A stretch of 64,000 bases of DNA from Chitinophaga pinensis. GTDB lineage: Bacteria; Bacteroidota; Bacteroidia; NS11-12g; UBA9320. The stretch is taken from NCBI GenBank assembly GCA_945907065.1, contig CAMDSC010000003.1:79390-143389 (forward strand), written 5' to 3'. Shown piece by piece: positions 37,662 through 46,863 of the stretch (the first letter of the stretch is position 1; each line of letters begins with the position of its first letter). The notes beneath the pieces are model-generated. The model was not told where the DNA came from, did no database searches, and saw only the letters and a program-made list of their open reading frames with translations. A program made the position numbers and the translations under genes.

Positions 37662-37696
37662 ATAAAAAGGAGCAGAAAATTTCTGCTCCTTTTTAT
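37662..37696 (-). terminator. Terminator between the two giant T9SS type B genes
   Basis: AAAAAGGAGCAGAAA (37664-37678) pairs with TTTCTGCTCCTTTTT (37680-37694) and the stem extends two pairs further. It lies 10 bases after the stop of the 1540-residue gene and 9 bases before the next start. Confidence 0.85.
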
Positions 37697-37705
37697 AAAA
37701 TTATT

Positions 37706-40700
37706 TTATCGAACCAAAGTAACGGTGCCGTTGTACTTATATAGTTCACCAGAAAAACTAGTAACATTAACCTGGTATACATAAGCATCCATTTGACAAA
37801 TTTCTCCTTTGTATTTTCCGTCCCATGGTTTATCAAGCTCATTGGATTCATAAAGCCTTTCGCCCCATCGGTTAAAAATTAATATTTGGTAGGTTATATA
37901 ACCACTTGCTTCCACCCAAAATTTATCATTTTTTAATGGGCCTGAACCGTCTGGCGAAAATACGTTAGGTATATAAACTAATATATCTGGATCAATAATT
38001 ACAAGCCTTTCAGCAGTGTCACTGCATCCGTGATTTGTAACAACTATCAATCTAACCATATATTTTCCTGTATCACTTGTATAGTAATATTCTGGATTAG
38101 CTTTTGAAGAGGTATCAGTATCAATATTTAAATCGCCAAAATCCCAAAGATTACTTACTATTTTACTTCCTAAAATAAGCTGTTTTGTGCTACTTTCATT
38201 AGTAAATCTAAAGCGAGGCAATGCTGCTGTAGTTCTGTTATTAGGATTAGGAGTAAATCCGGCAACTGGTATTGGATAGGCTTCTATTGGCAGTGGGCCA
38301 AGCGTGGTATCACATCCAAATTCACTTGTAATTTTCAGTTTCACATCAAATGGTCCTGCGTTATTATAGGTATGCGATGTGTTTTGAGTAGTGGCATCAG
38401 TTGGTTCGCCAAAGGTCCATAAAAATTTAGCTTTTGATGAATCAACACCGTTATTTATCCTACTTGTGAAATTTGTTATATGAGGTACGCAACCGTTTGG
38501 ATCATCCACTGAAAATACAGCATGTGGTTTTGGACGAATAATAATAGTCATGGCATCCTGAGCGAATGGACAAACTCCTTCAGCTTCCGTGTAGCAAGTG
38601 ATTAATATTGTGGTAGCACTATCGCTTCTTGGTCTGATAGTGAAAGTGGTAGGGTTAAGATTACTTAACTGATTATTACTTTCAAAACTAGCTCTTAACG
38701 GATCAGCACTGTGCACCCAATTTATTTTACTTGTAAATTTATAATCAGCAGTAAGTTTCATATCCATAACATTGCTTCTGCAAGTATCTTTATCTGGTGT
38801 AATAATATCTACAACCGGTTTACTTTGTACAAATACTTTTAAGCTTTTAGCTGTATCGCATTTAGTTGTAGGATGTGTATAGCTATAAGTTAAAGTAATG
38901 TATTTATCCCTTTCGGTTGATGGAACTGCCGATGGCCTAAATTTATCAGAAAAGATAACTCCTGGAATTGAACTTGACCAAAAACCTCCAGCAGGACTTC
39001 CATTTAAAGTTACTTCAGGGTCTATTTCGCAGAATTTTCCTTGGTCTCCAGTTGGTGATATACTAATAGTAACTTTAGGCAAAGGATTAATTCTTAAGTT
39101 GGTATCGCGCTGAACAGGGCAACCACTAGCTGTATGGATGTATCGCATCCTATACAGGCCGGGGCCATTTATTAAATTCAATTTTAAAGTATTTAAGCTG
39201 TCACAACCTATCATTCCAGGTAATAGAAAATTTCTGCTCTTAAAACCTGAAGTATCAACTACTGTCCAGCAACCATCATCCGGTTGAACATTGGAAATGC
39301 TTTTTAAATCAACAATACCTTTATCTATGCATAAATCAGGAAATATTTTGAAAGTTATTTTTGGAACTTTCCATATAAATATAGTCATAGTATCTTTATT
39401 AGAACAACCGGCTCCATCCATTACTGTTACTTCAAGTTTAATAGAATCTTTAGGTGATTTACCAATGTCAATAGTTCCTGAATCTACTTTTAATCTAAAA
39501 TCATAACCCATTCCAGGGTCAGCATCATATACCAAATCGGTAATAGTGTTACTTCCTCCGGATGGTTTAGGTAGAGTTCTTATTAATTTCCATTGCACAT
39601 CTACCATTGAGTTAAGTTTCACAGGTGCCAAAATATGTGGTGCCATTTTAGCCTCAAGTACATCCTGACAATAGTAACCGCCTTTTAATACAATTGGAGG
39701 CAATGGATTTACTGTGAATACTGTACTATCTTTATTTATACAAGTAGTACTTGGATCCTGATAAGTGTATACCATAGTAAAAACACCTGCTTTATTGGGA
39801 TCGCATACTGGTCTTGTATCAAATGCACCACCAAGACCTTCTACATAGCCTGGTTTTTCTCTGCAAAGCCAATCGCCACCTGTTGGTGCCCCATAGGTGG
39901 CACTACCTAATGCTATATTTCCATAATCACAGCAGAATTTTTGTGGGGCAATAAGCGTGAGCACGGGTAATGGAACTACTTTTATAAAGGTTGTATCAAA
40001 ACCATAACATCGTGTAGTATCCTCTTGCACTTGCAACTCTAGTAAATAATTATCTGATTTTTTAGGAACAGAATACCATTTTTCCAAACGGCTTGCACCT
40101 GCTCCGGCCCTTGGCAAGCCTTTATACCAAATATAAGTACCACTTTTTCCATTTCCAATTGTATCTAATCCTGAAGCGTATAATAATAAAGTATCATTAA
40201 AACATATAGTTTGGTCAGGACCAGCGTTAGGATAAAGAGTATCGTTCACAAATAAGTTTAATGTATCTGTCCAAGTACAACCCAAACTGTCAGTAACAGT
40301 TGCATTATAAACACCTCGCTCAGTAAAGGTAGCAAAAGTATCAGTGCTAAAATCAATGCCGTTTCTTTTCCAGTTCCACCAAAGTGTATCTCCTTGTGGT
40401 AAGGTATCACCTATTTGAGCGTCAATCCAATATGCATTTTTTGCATTTGGCCTTAAAGTTACACTTCCATACCAGCATATTCTTAAATCTGGCCCCATAT
40501 CTACTTTTGGATTTGGTTTTAAAAATACATTTACTGTATCATAAGCAAAACATGTATTATCGTCCCTTATTTCAACGCGGAATGTAGTGTCATGACTACT
40601 CATAAATACATCAATATAATCCAATGTATCTTTCGGGTCAAAAGCGGTTGGAGTAAACCATTTATAACTAAATCTAGGCACACCATGTGTTGATTTAGCT

Positions 40701-42328
40701 CCTAATCTTAAAGTGGTTCCTGCACATACAAAGCTATCAGGACCAAGTGCTAGGTTAACCTCTAAAAGTGGTGGAACTATTAAGGTATCAAAATAATCTG
40801 TAGGACAGTTAAGCGGAGGATTATTTATTCGATGATGAATAATATATTTTCCGCCTTTTCTAAACTGAACTGTATCTATTGGCTTATTTGACTTTAAGGC
40901 ATTGCTGGGCTTAAAGTAATAGTATCGTTTATCTAAAGACTGATTATTTGAATCTGAAATCTCCCACAAATAAGCCGGTGAACCCTTGAAATTGACGCTC
41001 ACTTTGCTTTCAAATGTATATAATCCGCATATACCTTTTGTATAGGTTCTAACTGTTTCGGCTATTTGTTTTACTTTAACGGAATAGGATTTTACAGTTA
41101 CCGCATTTCTAGGGCAGGCATTATCACGTGCAGTTACGGTAAATGTATACGGTAAATCACTGTATTGATTTTTCTTTGGGGTCCAACAAAATTTCCCCTT
41201 TTGAAGTCGTTCTTTTGGGTCAACAATATTAAAGGTAGCTCCAGGTATACCTCGATTCCATGTTAACCTTACGGTATCCGGTGGATTGGGTTTGGCAGGT
41301 GGTGGCGGTATAAACTGCTTGTCATCAGAGGTTACCGTAAAACATATCTGACTGCCGGCACATACATCGTATTTATAAGGGCCATACAGCAAAGGTGGAT
41401 TATTATCCGGACAGGTTATTACCCAAAACTGAACATCACGATGGGTTATTCCAATATTAACATATTTGCCTGTTGAATCTTTTCGCCATTCTGTTACTTT
41501 TATACTGGCTACTGTACTTTCGCTACAATCGGTTGGGGTAAAAATAATATCTCCAGTTTCTTTGTCTAAATAAGTTCCAATTGGAGGATTCACGTTAGGG
41601 TTTGGACCTTTATTTTTGTCATAACCAATTGGCCAATAATCTTTAAACGGGTTTTGAGAAGTGTTTCCTCCTGACCAGGAGGTTTTTGAACTGAAATCCT
41701 GCATTGGATCATCCCATGCATAGGATAATGAATCAAAATCAGTAGTATCTGATGCACCGTTGTTATAATAGTATGGCTGGTTGCAGCAAAGAATAGCTAC
41801 AGGCTCTGAAGTTAATGAAGGAGATGAATTACAATTTTTTTGACAAATATCAATTTCAGCAGTGGTCCAGAAATTTTGGTTGGCAGCACCCGAAGTAATC
41901 GCACCATTTCTGCAGCATTGTCCACTACCAATTGTTACCCTGCAGCATCCGTTTTTTCTAATGGTTGAAAAATCGTAAGTTACTGTATATGTGTGTTCTT
42001 CAACCCCTTGTCCAGCTGTAGTATTGGGTGGGTTACATGGTTTTCCTCCTCCGGCACAAGTTGGAGTTACATCTCTTACCCTTATTTCGGTAGGGGTAAA
42101 GCTGGCTAACTGTGTTCCAGTGCTAGTACATCTGATAATAGAACCAGGAGCTCCAATAGGAACCCCTCTACAATCCCTGTACATTTTTATAGTAATTTCA
42201 TACTTATTACTTCCCAAGCATTTGTAGCTAATGTCAGCCCCCATCATGTGTGTGGCCTGAACATTTTGGGTTAAACCCGCAACTGCCAAAACAATAAAAG
42301 CTAAACCTTTAATAGCAAGTTGTTTCAT
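37706..42328 (-). CDS. Giant T9SS type B surface protein with PKD domains
   Basis: From the ATG at 42328 the product is 1540 residues, with a good signal peptide (KGLAFIVLAVAGLTQNVQA). An upstream in-frame ATG at 42367 would add 13 residues. The mature protein opens with HMMGADISYKCLG and YEITIKMYRDCRG, the same N-terminal domain as its neighbour. A long series of Cys-rich beta-sandwich segments with recurring ICWYGS- and GPDQTIC-like openings follows. There are two PKD-like domains near the end (FLWTFGEP and NLWDFGDL), and a type B sorting domain (YIPNVFSPDGSG, IFNRWGERLYES, PWDGKYKG, YNGTVTLVR). It belongs to the sigma-factor locus and is followed by a terminator. Confidence 0.92.
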   Translation of the reverse strand: MKQLAIKGLAFIVLAVAGLTQNVQATHMMGADISYKCLGSNKYEITIKMYRDCRGVPIGAPGSIIRCTSTGTQLASFTPTEIRVRDVTPTCAGGGKPCNPPNTTAGQGVEEHTYTVTYDFSTIRKNGCCRVTIGSGQCCRNGAITSGAANQNFWTTAEIDICQKNCNSSPSLTSEPVAILCCNQPYYYNNGASDTTDFDSLSYAWDDPMQDFSSKTSWSGGNTSQNPFKDYWPIGYDKNKGPNPNVNPPIGTYLDKETGDIIFTPTDCSESTVASIKVTEWRKDSTGKYVNIGITHRDVQFWVITCPDNNPPLLYGPYKYDVCAGSQICFTVTSDDKQFIPPPPAKPNPPDTVRLTWNRGIPGATFNIVDPKERLQKGKFCWTPKKNQYSDLPYTFTVTARDNACPRNAVTVKSYSVKVKQIAETVRTYTKGICGLYTFESKVSVNFKGSPAYLWEISDSNNQSLDKRYYYFKPSNALKSNKPIDTVQFRKGGKYIIHHRINNPPLNCPTDYFDTLIVPPLLEVNLALGPDSFVCAGTTLRLGAKSTHGVPRFSYKWFTPTAFDPKDTLDYIDVFMSSHDTTFRVEIRDDNTCFAYDTVNVFLKPNPKVDMGPDLRICWYGSVTLRPNAKNAYWIDAQIGDTLPQGDTLWWNWKRNGIDFSTDTFATFTERGVYNATVTDSLGCTWTDTLNLFVNDTLYPNAGPDQTICFNDTLLLYASGLDTIGNGKSGTYIWYKGLPRAGAGASRLEKWYSVPKKSDNYLLELQVQEDTTRCYGFDTTFIKVVPLPVLTLIAPQKFCCDYGNIALGSATYGAPTGGDWLCREKPGYVEGLGGAFDTRPVCDPNKAGVFTMVYTYQDPSTTCINKDSTVFTVNPLPPIVLKGGYYCQDVLEAKMAPHILAPVKLNSMVDVQWKLIRTLPKPSGGSNTITDLVYDADPGMGYDFRLKVDSGTIDIGKSPKDSIKLEVTVMDGAGCSNKDTMTIFIWKVPKITFKIFPDLCIDKGIVDLKSISNVQPDDGCWTVVDTSGFKSRNFLLPGMIGCDSLNTLKLNLINGPGLYRMRYIHTASGCPVQRDTNLRINPLPKVTISISPTGDQGKFCEIDPEVTLNGSPAGGFWSSSIPGVIFSDKFRPSAVPSTERDKYITLTYSYTHPTTKCDTAKSLKVFVQSKPVVDIITPDKDTCRSNVMDMKLTADYKFTSKINWVHSADPLRASFESNNQLSNLNPTTFTIRPRSDSATTILITCYTEAEGVCPFAQDAMTIIIRPKPHAVFSVDDPNGCVPHITNFTSRINNGVDSSKAKFLWTFGEPTDATTQNTSHTYNNAGPFDVKLKITSEFGCDTTLGPLPIEAYPIPVAGFTPNPNNRTTAALPRFRFTNESSTKQLILGSKIVSNLWDFGDLNIDTDTSSKANPEYYYTSDTGKYMVRLIVVTNHGCSDTAERLVIIDPDILVYIPNVFSPDGSGPLKNDKFWVEASGYITYQILIFNRWGERLYESNELDKPWDGKYKGEICQMDAYVYQVNVTSFSGELYKYNGTVTLVR

Positions 42329-42393
42329 TCTGTTTTTAAAATTTGTTTGTTGTAATGATTTTATCATAACTGCGCTAAATTATATATATTAAT

Positions 42394-43893
42394 TTAAAAT
42401 ATTAGTATTTTTTTTGTAATAATTTGATTTTCAGATTTAAAAGTAAAATAATAGATTCCTTTGTTTTCCATTATCAACGTGTTATTCACTTTTGTATTTA
42501 ATTCTCTAACTAATTGACCAAACTGATTAGAAATCGATAGCTCTTCAAAGCCACTCATCCAATTTTGGTAAATATTTTCATTACTTAAAGCTGGATTTTT
42601 TAACGTAAATTCTAATGATTCTAATTTTTTTGAAGTATTTAAAATCTGCCTAGCCCAATTGTTTTTTATTTCATCAGCTTTATTAGCTAAGAAAATATAA
42701 GGGTCACCATTACTTTTATCATAGCCTGAAATGGCAATATCCAATTCGATATATTCTTTTGATACTAAAGTGGGATATGACATGTTTGCCAACATACTTC
42801 TTTCGCCGGCTGCTGTGTTTTCTTTCCATGTTTGGCCATTAAAATCAGGATCGGTATTGCCCGAATATATAAATTTTGCTTGCGATGTATTGCTCATTCC
42901 ATCACTGCCAAAGGTTAATAATTTTGCAGTTTTCCAATTGCCCAACATCATATTTCTATGCTGATGAGGGGCTATTGGCATTCCGCTATTAATGGCGGTA
43001 TCATTAGTAATATAGAGGGTTGACGATAGTTTTTTGTTTAAAATCATTAATGAAGCTAATGGTTGGGTAATGCCAAAATGATTGTCATCATTAGCATCTC
43101 CATTGTATGAAAAAATCATATTTTTTGGAACAATTGTTCCGCAATAATTGTCTTTATCATTCCCCAGTTGAAAACCGGCATGAAACGAAACATTGATATC
43201 TTTATAATTTGTATTGGTGCGGTTGATAATAAAATACTTTGCAAAAACGGTATTTGGAGCATCTGCCAAGGTATATGCCAATCCATATATTTCAATTTTC
43301 AAGGGTTGACCACTCGAAGCTTTGTGCTCTGAATAATTATCATTTACTATAAAATAGGAAGCCTTAGTACCTAAAATTTCAGGATAATCACCTTTTGTAG
43401 GGTCATATTTTCCATCTTTATCAAAATCAATAAATGGTGCTAAATATTTATTAAAACGTTCGGTACCATTGGATGGCCAGTTTTTAATGGCATCACTCAA
43501 AATATAGTTTGTGTTTTGAAAGTTTTTTCTATGCTCTTGAATTTGGACTGCTGAAACCGACCAAACTTTATTCCACACTAATGGATCCGCTCCTTTATAG
43601 TTTAAACTGTCAATTGGCCCAGGGCTATAATCCGATTTATTAGTAAAACCATTTACACTGGTAATGTGCAATTTATTTGAGTCATCATTGCCCGAAATCC
43701 AGAGATTAATAAATTTGAAAAGATTATTATTGCTTCCGGCAGGTAGCTCGGAAGCAGCACTGTTATTGAATGTAGCCATTTCGCCATCGGCATTAACTCT
43801 AAGCTTCAGTTGGCCAGATTCTATCCAGTCACCATTTACCTGAGCAAAGGTATTAATGCTAATAAATAGTAATATGATGGCTGCTAATCTCAC
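42394..43893 (-). CDS. Secreted protein with T9SS type A-like C-terminus
   Basis: This 499-residue protein starts at GTG 43893, two bases after the stop of the sigma-linked barrel gene, which implies coupled translation. It has a signal peptide (about 1-17, ending INTFAQ). The mature part includes GDWIESGQLKLRVNADGE and an acidic Ca-binding-like segment, DFDKDGKYDPTKGDYPE, near residue 155. The C-terminal 60 residues look like a T9SS type A sorting domain (QFGQLVREL, then GIYYFTFKSENQ and KKILIF), although the usual YPNP motif is lost. The family is unnamed to me; similar proteins are common in T9SS-rich genomes. It lies between the sigma/barrel pair and the giant type B genes. Confidence 0.82.
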   Translation of the reverse strand: MRLAAIILLFISINTFAQVNGDWIESGQLKLRVNADGEMATFNNSAASELPAGSNNNLFKFINLWISGNDDSNKLHITSVNGFTNKSDYSPGPIDSLNYKGADPLVWNKVWSVSAVQIQEHRKNFQNTNYILSDAIKNWPSNGTERFNKYLAPFIDFDKDGKYDPTKGDYPEILGTKASYFIVNDNYSEHKASSGQPLKIEIYGLAYTLADAPNTVFAKYFIINRTNTNYKDINVSFHAGFQLGNDKDNYCGTIVPKNMIFSYNGDANDDNHFGITQPLASLMILNKKLSSTLYITNDTAINSGMPIAPHQHRNMMLGNWKTAKLLTFGSDGMSNTSQAKFIYSGNTDPDFNGQTWKENTAAGERSMLANMSYPTLVSKEYIELDIAISGYDKSNGDPYIFLANKADEIKNNWARQILNTSKKLESLEFTLKNPALSNENIYQNWMSGFEELSISNQFGQLVRELNTKVNNTLIMENKGIYYFTFKSENQIITKKILIF

Positions 43894-43895
43894 TT

Positions 43896-45209
43896 TTATT
43901 TTGTTAAATTATACCTTGCTCCAACACTCAAATTAATGCCAAAATTTCGTTGACGAACAATGGCATCATTATTTAATCGGTTGCTAATATTGGTATAGTA
44001 AGAAATTTCGGTAATAGCTATGCAATTTGGGTTTAAAGGATATTGCAAGGCGATGGCACTATAAATTGAAGTCTTAATTTTCGCTGATTCTTGATACTTT
44101 ACCAAATTTATATCATTTCCTTCTCTAACTAAAACAGTAGCTATATTTTTTGAAGCAATATTTAATAGTGAACCCGCTGAAACCCGATATTGAAATTTGC
44201 CCAAACCAAAGGTATAACCCAATACTACAGGAATATTAAAAGTGGAGTAATGGTTGGTGGTATTAAATTTATAATTTACAGTTTCCTTTGAATATGTAGA
44301 ATCAATTACTTTAATTATCTGTGGCGGTAATACCGGATGAAATACGTTTACCTGACGGGGAGTTTGAGTAAGTTTGTCATGAATTTCAGAACGATTGTAA
44401 TTAACTTTTTCGTTTCTGTTTTCCCAAGTCAAACCCGATTGTACCGACCATCTTGGATTTACATGGTAATTAACTTTTAGGCCGGTTTGTAATGATAAAT
44501 TAGCTTTTTCAGATTCATTTCTCAATTCACTTCCTAGGCCTGATAAGGAACGGAAAGCAAAGGATGGGCCACCAACCATTTCAATAGAATATTTATAACC
44601 CAACCCAACTTCTTCTTTTTCCTTGTTTTTAGTAAGGTATTTTTTTCCTAACCGTTTGGTGGTATAAACATACTGCATTAGTGATGGATAAATGAGATAG
44701 TGTAGTTTTACAACATGTTTAGAAGCCATTATAAACGGCAAATTTTCGATATCATAATTTGAGTTTTCATGGGAGATAACGTCTTCGGTTATTTCAACTT
44801 CTTGTTTGGTTTTTACACTATTTGAAAGGGTATTCTTTTTGGCTTTTAAAACTTCAATTCTGGAAGTAGAATTGGAAATGTTCAAATTTTTATTAGATGT
44901 TACAGATTCAGAAATGACAGGATTTTCGGTATTCCTGTTTTTTAAATTACCCTCAATAATTGTGTTATTATCAGATGCTGGGGTATTCACTGAAGTAATA
45001 GTTTCATCCGTGTTAGTGGTAAAATAATAGGCAGATACTACCGCCATTGATAGCAATAAAATAGCAGAGGCTATTTTCCATCTATAGAAAAATAAACCTT
45101 TGCGTTTTTTCTTTTGGATATTGCTCCATACATGAGCAGGAGGGGTTTCTTCAAAATTTTGAAGTCCTTCCTGAAACATGCGTTCCATATCGTTAAATTC
45201 CGAATTCAT
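43896..45209 (-). CDS. Anti-sigma-like transmembrane protein fused to an outer-membrane-type beta-barrel
   Basis: This 437-residue protein has an unusual layout. Residues 1-40 are a short cytoplasmic head (MERMFQEGLQNFEETPP, then HVWSNIQKKKRK) resembling the heads of Bacteroidota anti-sigma-like proteins. One membrane helix follows (about 45-65). A Ser/Thr/Asn-rich spacer of roughly 130 residues leads to a C-terminal half (about 195-437) with alternating strands and aromatic girdles typical of small porin-like barrels, ending in ARYNLTK. It overlaps the ECF sigma gene by 17 bases, so the head is the natural partner of that sigma. A single chain spanning both membranes is the literal reading. 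The anti-sigma role is inferred from context. Confidence 0.8.
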   Translation of the reverse strand: MNSEFNDMERMFQEGLQNFEETPPAHVWSNIQKKKRKGLFFYRWKIASAILLLSMAVVSAYYFTTNTDETITSVNTPASDNNTIIEGNLKNRNTENPVISESVTSNKNLNISNSTSRIEVLKAKKNTLSNSVKTKQEVEITEDVISHENSNYDIENLPFIMASKHVVKLHYLIYPSLMQYVYTTKRLGKKYLTKNKEKEEVGLGYKYSIEMVGGPSFAFRSLSGLGSELRNESEKANLSLQTGLKVNYHVNPRWSVQSGLTWENRNEKVNYNRSEIHDKLTQTPRQVNVFHPVLPPQIIKVIDSTYSKETVNYKFNTTNHYSTFNIPVVLGYTFGLGKFQYRVSAGSLLNIASKNIATVLVREGNDINLVKYQESAKIKTSIYSAIALQYPLNPNCIAITEISYYTNISNRLNNDAIVRQRNFGINLSVGARYNLTK

Positions 45210-45735
45210 CTTTTTTAATTTTATCTAATTTTTCTCTTAAAAATTGTCTTGCTCTTAAATATTGTGATCGCGAAGTTGCTTCTTGTATATGAAGCATTTC
45301 GGCAATTTCTTTGTGTGAATATCCTTCTACTGCAAAAAGGTTAAAAACTAATTTATAACCTTGTGGCAATTCGTTAACTAATTTCATCAAATCCATAAGT
45401 GATAAATTAGAAGTTACTTTTTCATCAGTGGATGGATGTTCAACCCCCTCGAAGCTATAAACCTCATGCGACCTAATGGTAACGTATTTATTTCTTAGCG
45501 CAGTGTGAATCATAATTTTTCGTATCCAACCCTCAAATGAACCTGTAAATTTAAAAGTGTCGATTTTATTAAAAACCTTAATAAATCCATCTTGAAGAAC
45601 ATCTTCTGCTTCCATGCGGTTGGCGCAGTATCTAAGGCAAAGTCCAAACATCTTTGGTGAAAAGCGTTTGTAAACTTCATATTGGTACGATTCCTTGCCT
45701 TTAATACATCCTTTAATAAGCTCTTCATCACTCAT
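45193..45735 (-). CDS. ECF-type RNA polymerase sigma factor
   Basis: From ATG 45735 this is a 180-residue sigma-70-family factor of the extracytoplasmic-function type. Region 2 includes MFGLCLRYCANRMEAEDVLQ and GSFEGWIRKIMIHTALR; region 4 includes LPQGYKLVFNLFAVEGYS and the helix-turn-helix HKEIAEMLHIQEATSRSQY. An in-frame TTG at 45780 would add 15 polar residues that do not look like a sigma N-terminus. It overlaps the barrel-fused anti-sigma-like gene and heads a same-strand block of T9SS proteins, so those genes are candidate targets. The 253-base region upstream, shared with the divergent universal stress gene, has no clear TAnnTTTG box for it; TAACCTTTG near 45815 is off by one base. Confidence 0.93.
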   Translation of the reverse strand: MSDEELIKGCIKGKESYQYEVYKRFSPKMFGLCLRYCANRMEAEDVLQDGFIKVFNKIDTFKFTGSFEGWIRKIMIHTALRNKYVTIRSHEVYSFEGVEHPSTDEKVTSNLSLMDLMKLVNELPQGYKLVFNLFAVEGYSHKEIAEMLHIQEATSRSQYLRARQFLREKLDKIKKDEFGI

Positions 45736-46033
45736 CAACTTTAAATGGTCATTGTTATTTTTTGGGTTATTCAAAATCAAGACTCTGCTTATGAGTAATT
45801 CGCTGCTTCAAAGGTTATAAATTTTATTATTTTATTATTAATATTTACTAAATATTTGATTTTTAGAAATTTAATATTTTAAAATGACTCTTAACCTTGA
45901 AAGTTTTTGGTTTGCAATTGTAACATTTATTTATATTTCAATTCAACATTAAATTTTAAGGACTTTAAAATAAAAATAGACAGAAAATTAAAAGATTATT
46001 TATAAGACATTTGCGGCAGACAAATTAATTAGT

Positions 46034-46840
46034 ATGAAAAAAATATTAGTTCCGACCGATTTCTCGCCATTATCAGATAATGCACTTGATTTTGCTTGCC
46101 AAATTGCTAAACAAATGAAAAGTGAAATTATATTGATAAATATTCAAAGCTTGCCTGCTAATGATGATGCCAGCATGGCCATTGAATTAATAAAAACCAT
46201 TGAGGATTCGGCCAAAAAGAGATTAAAAACTCAGCACGATGAGATTAAAATTGAACATGAAGGGCTTAAAATTTCAACTCATTTTTCATTTGGTATTCCT
46301 TCACTTGCCATCAAAGAATATTTAGAAACTAAAGAATTTAATTTAGTGGTAATGGGTACTAAGGGAGCTACCGGAGTTGATAAATTTTTATTTGGCAGCG
46401 TGGCTGAAAGTATTTCAAAACATTCTTCTTGCCCTGTTATAATTGTTCATGCAGAAAATAAATACAAACCTGTAAAACATATTGCAGTGCCAATGGATAT
46501 TAATTACAAGTTTGGCGAATCGCACAAAATGATTCAAAAAATTGTGGAATATGCCGAAATGTTTACAGCAGATTTAAACTGGTTTTATGTAAATACATCA
46601 AAAAAAGATTATCAGGGAGATATTCATTATATGTTAGAAGATGGAAAAAAAAATGACATAGAAATTATTGATGGAGATACCGTTGAACAAGGTGTAGAAA
46701 GATATTGCCAAACTAATTCATTAGATCTATTAATAATAATGAAACGCGATTATTCATTGGTGCATCAATTATTTCATAGAAACGTTTTTGGTGAAATATT
46801 ACAACATCAATCGCTTCCAATAATGGTTGTACATTATTAA
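46034..46840 (+). CDS. Universal stress protein, two UspA domains
   Basis: This 268-residue protein has tandem UspA domains. The first (about 1-150) opens KKILVPTDFSPLSDNALDFA and carries the nucleotide-binding pattern MGTKGATG, then FLFGSVAESI, as in ATP-binding Usp proteins. The second (about 155-268) is more degenerate: HIAVPMDINYKFGES, and an end IMKRDYSLVHQLFHRN without the glycine motif. It is cytoplasmic and probably responds to starvation or stress. It begins a plus-strand run (Usp, Ldh-family dehydrogenase, small membrane protein, ung) with short gaps, and is divergent from the sigma factor gene. Confidence 0.92.
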   Translation: MKKILVPTDFSPLSDNALDFACQIAKQMKSEIILINIQSLPANDDASMAIELIKTIEDSAKKRLKTQHDEIKIEHEGLKISTHFSFGIPSLAIKEYLETKEFNLVVMGTKGATGVDKFLFGSVAESISKHSSCPVIIVHAENKYKPVKHIAVPMDINYKFGESHKMIQKIVEYAEMFTADLNWFYVNTSKKDYQGDIHYMLEDGKKNDIEIIDGDTVEQGVERYCQTNSLDLLIIMKRDYSLVHQLFHRNVFGEILQHQSLPIMVVHY

Positions 46841-46863
46841 TTCAAAAAACAAAAGAAATAAAA

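Noticed and set aside
45781..46033. Possible small RNA or ORF in the 253-base gap between sigma factor and universal stress genes
   Set aside because: The sequence is AT-rich and low in complexity, with no stable hairpin plus T-tract and no ORF; it most likely holds the two divergent promoters.
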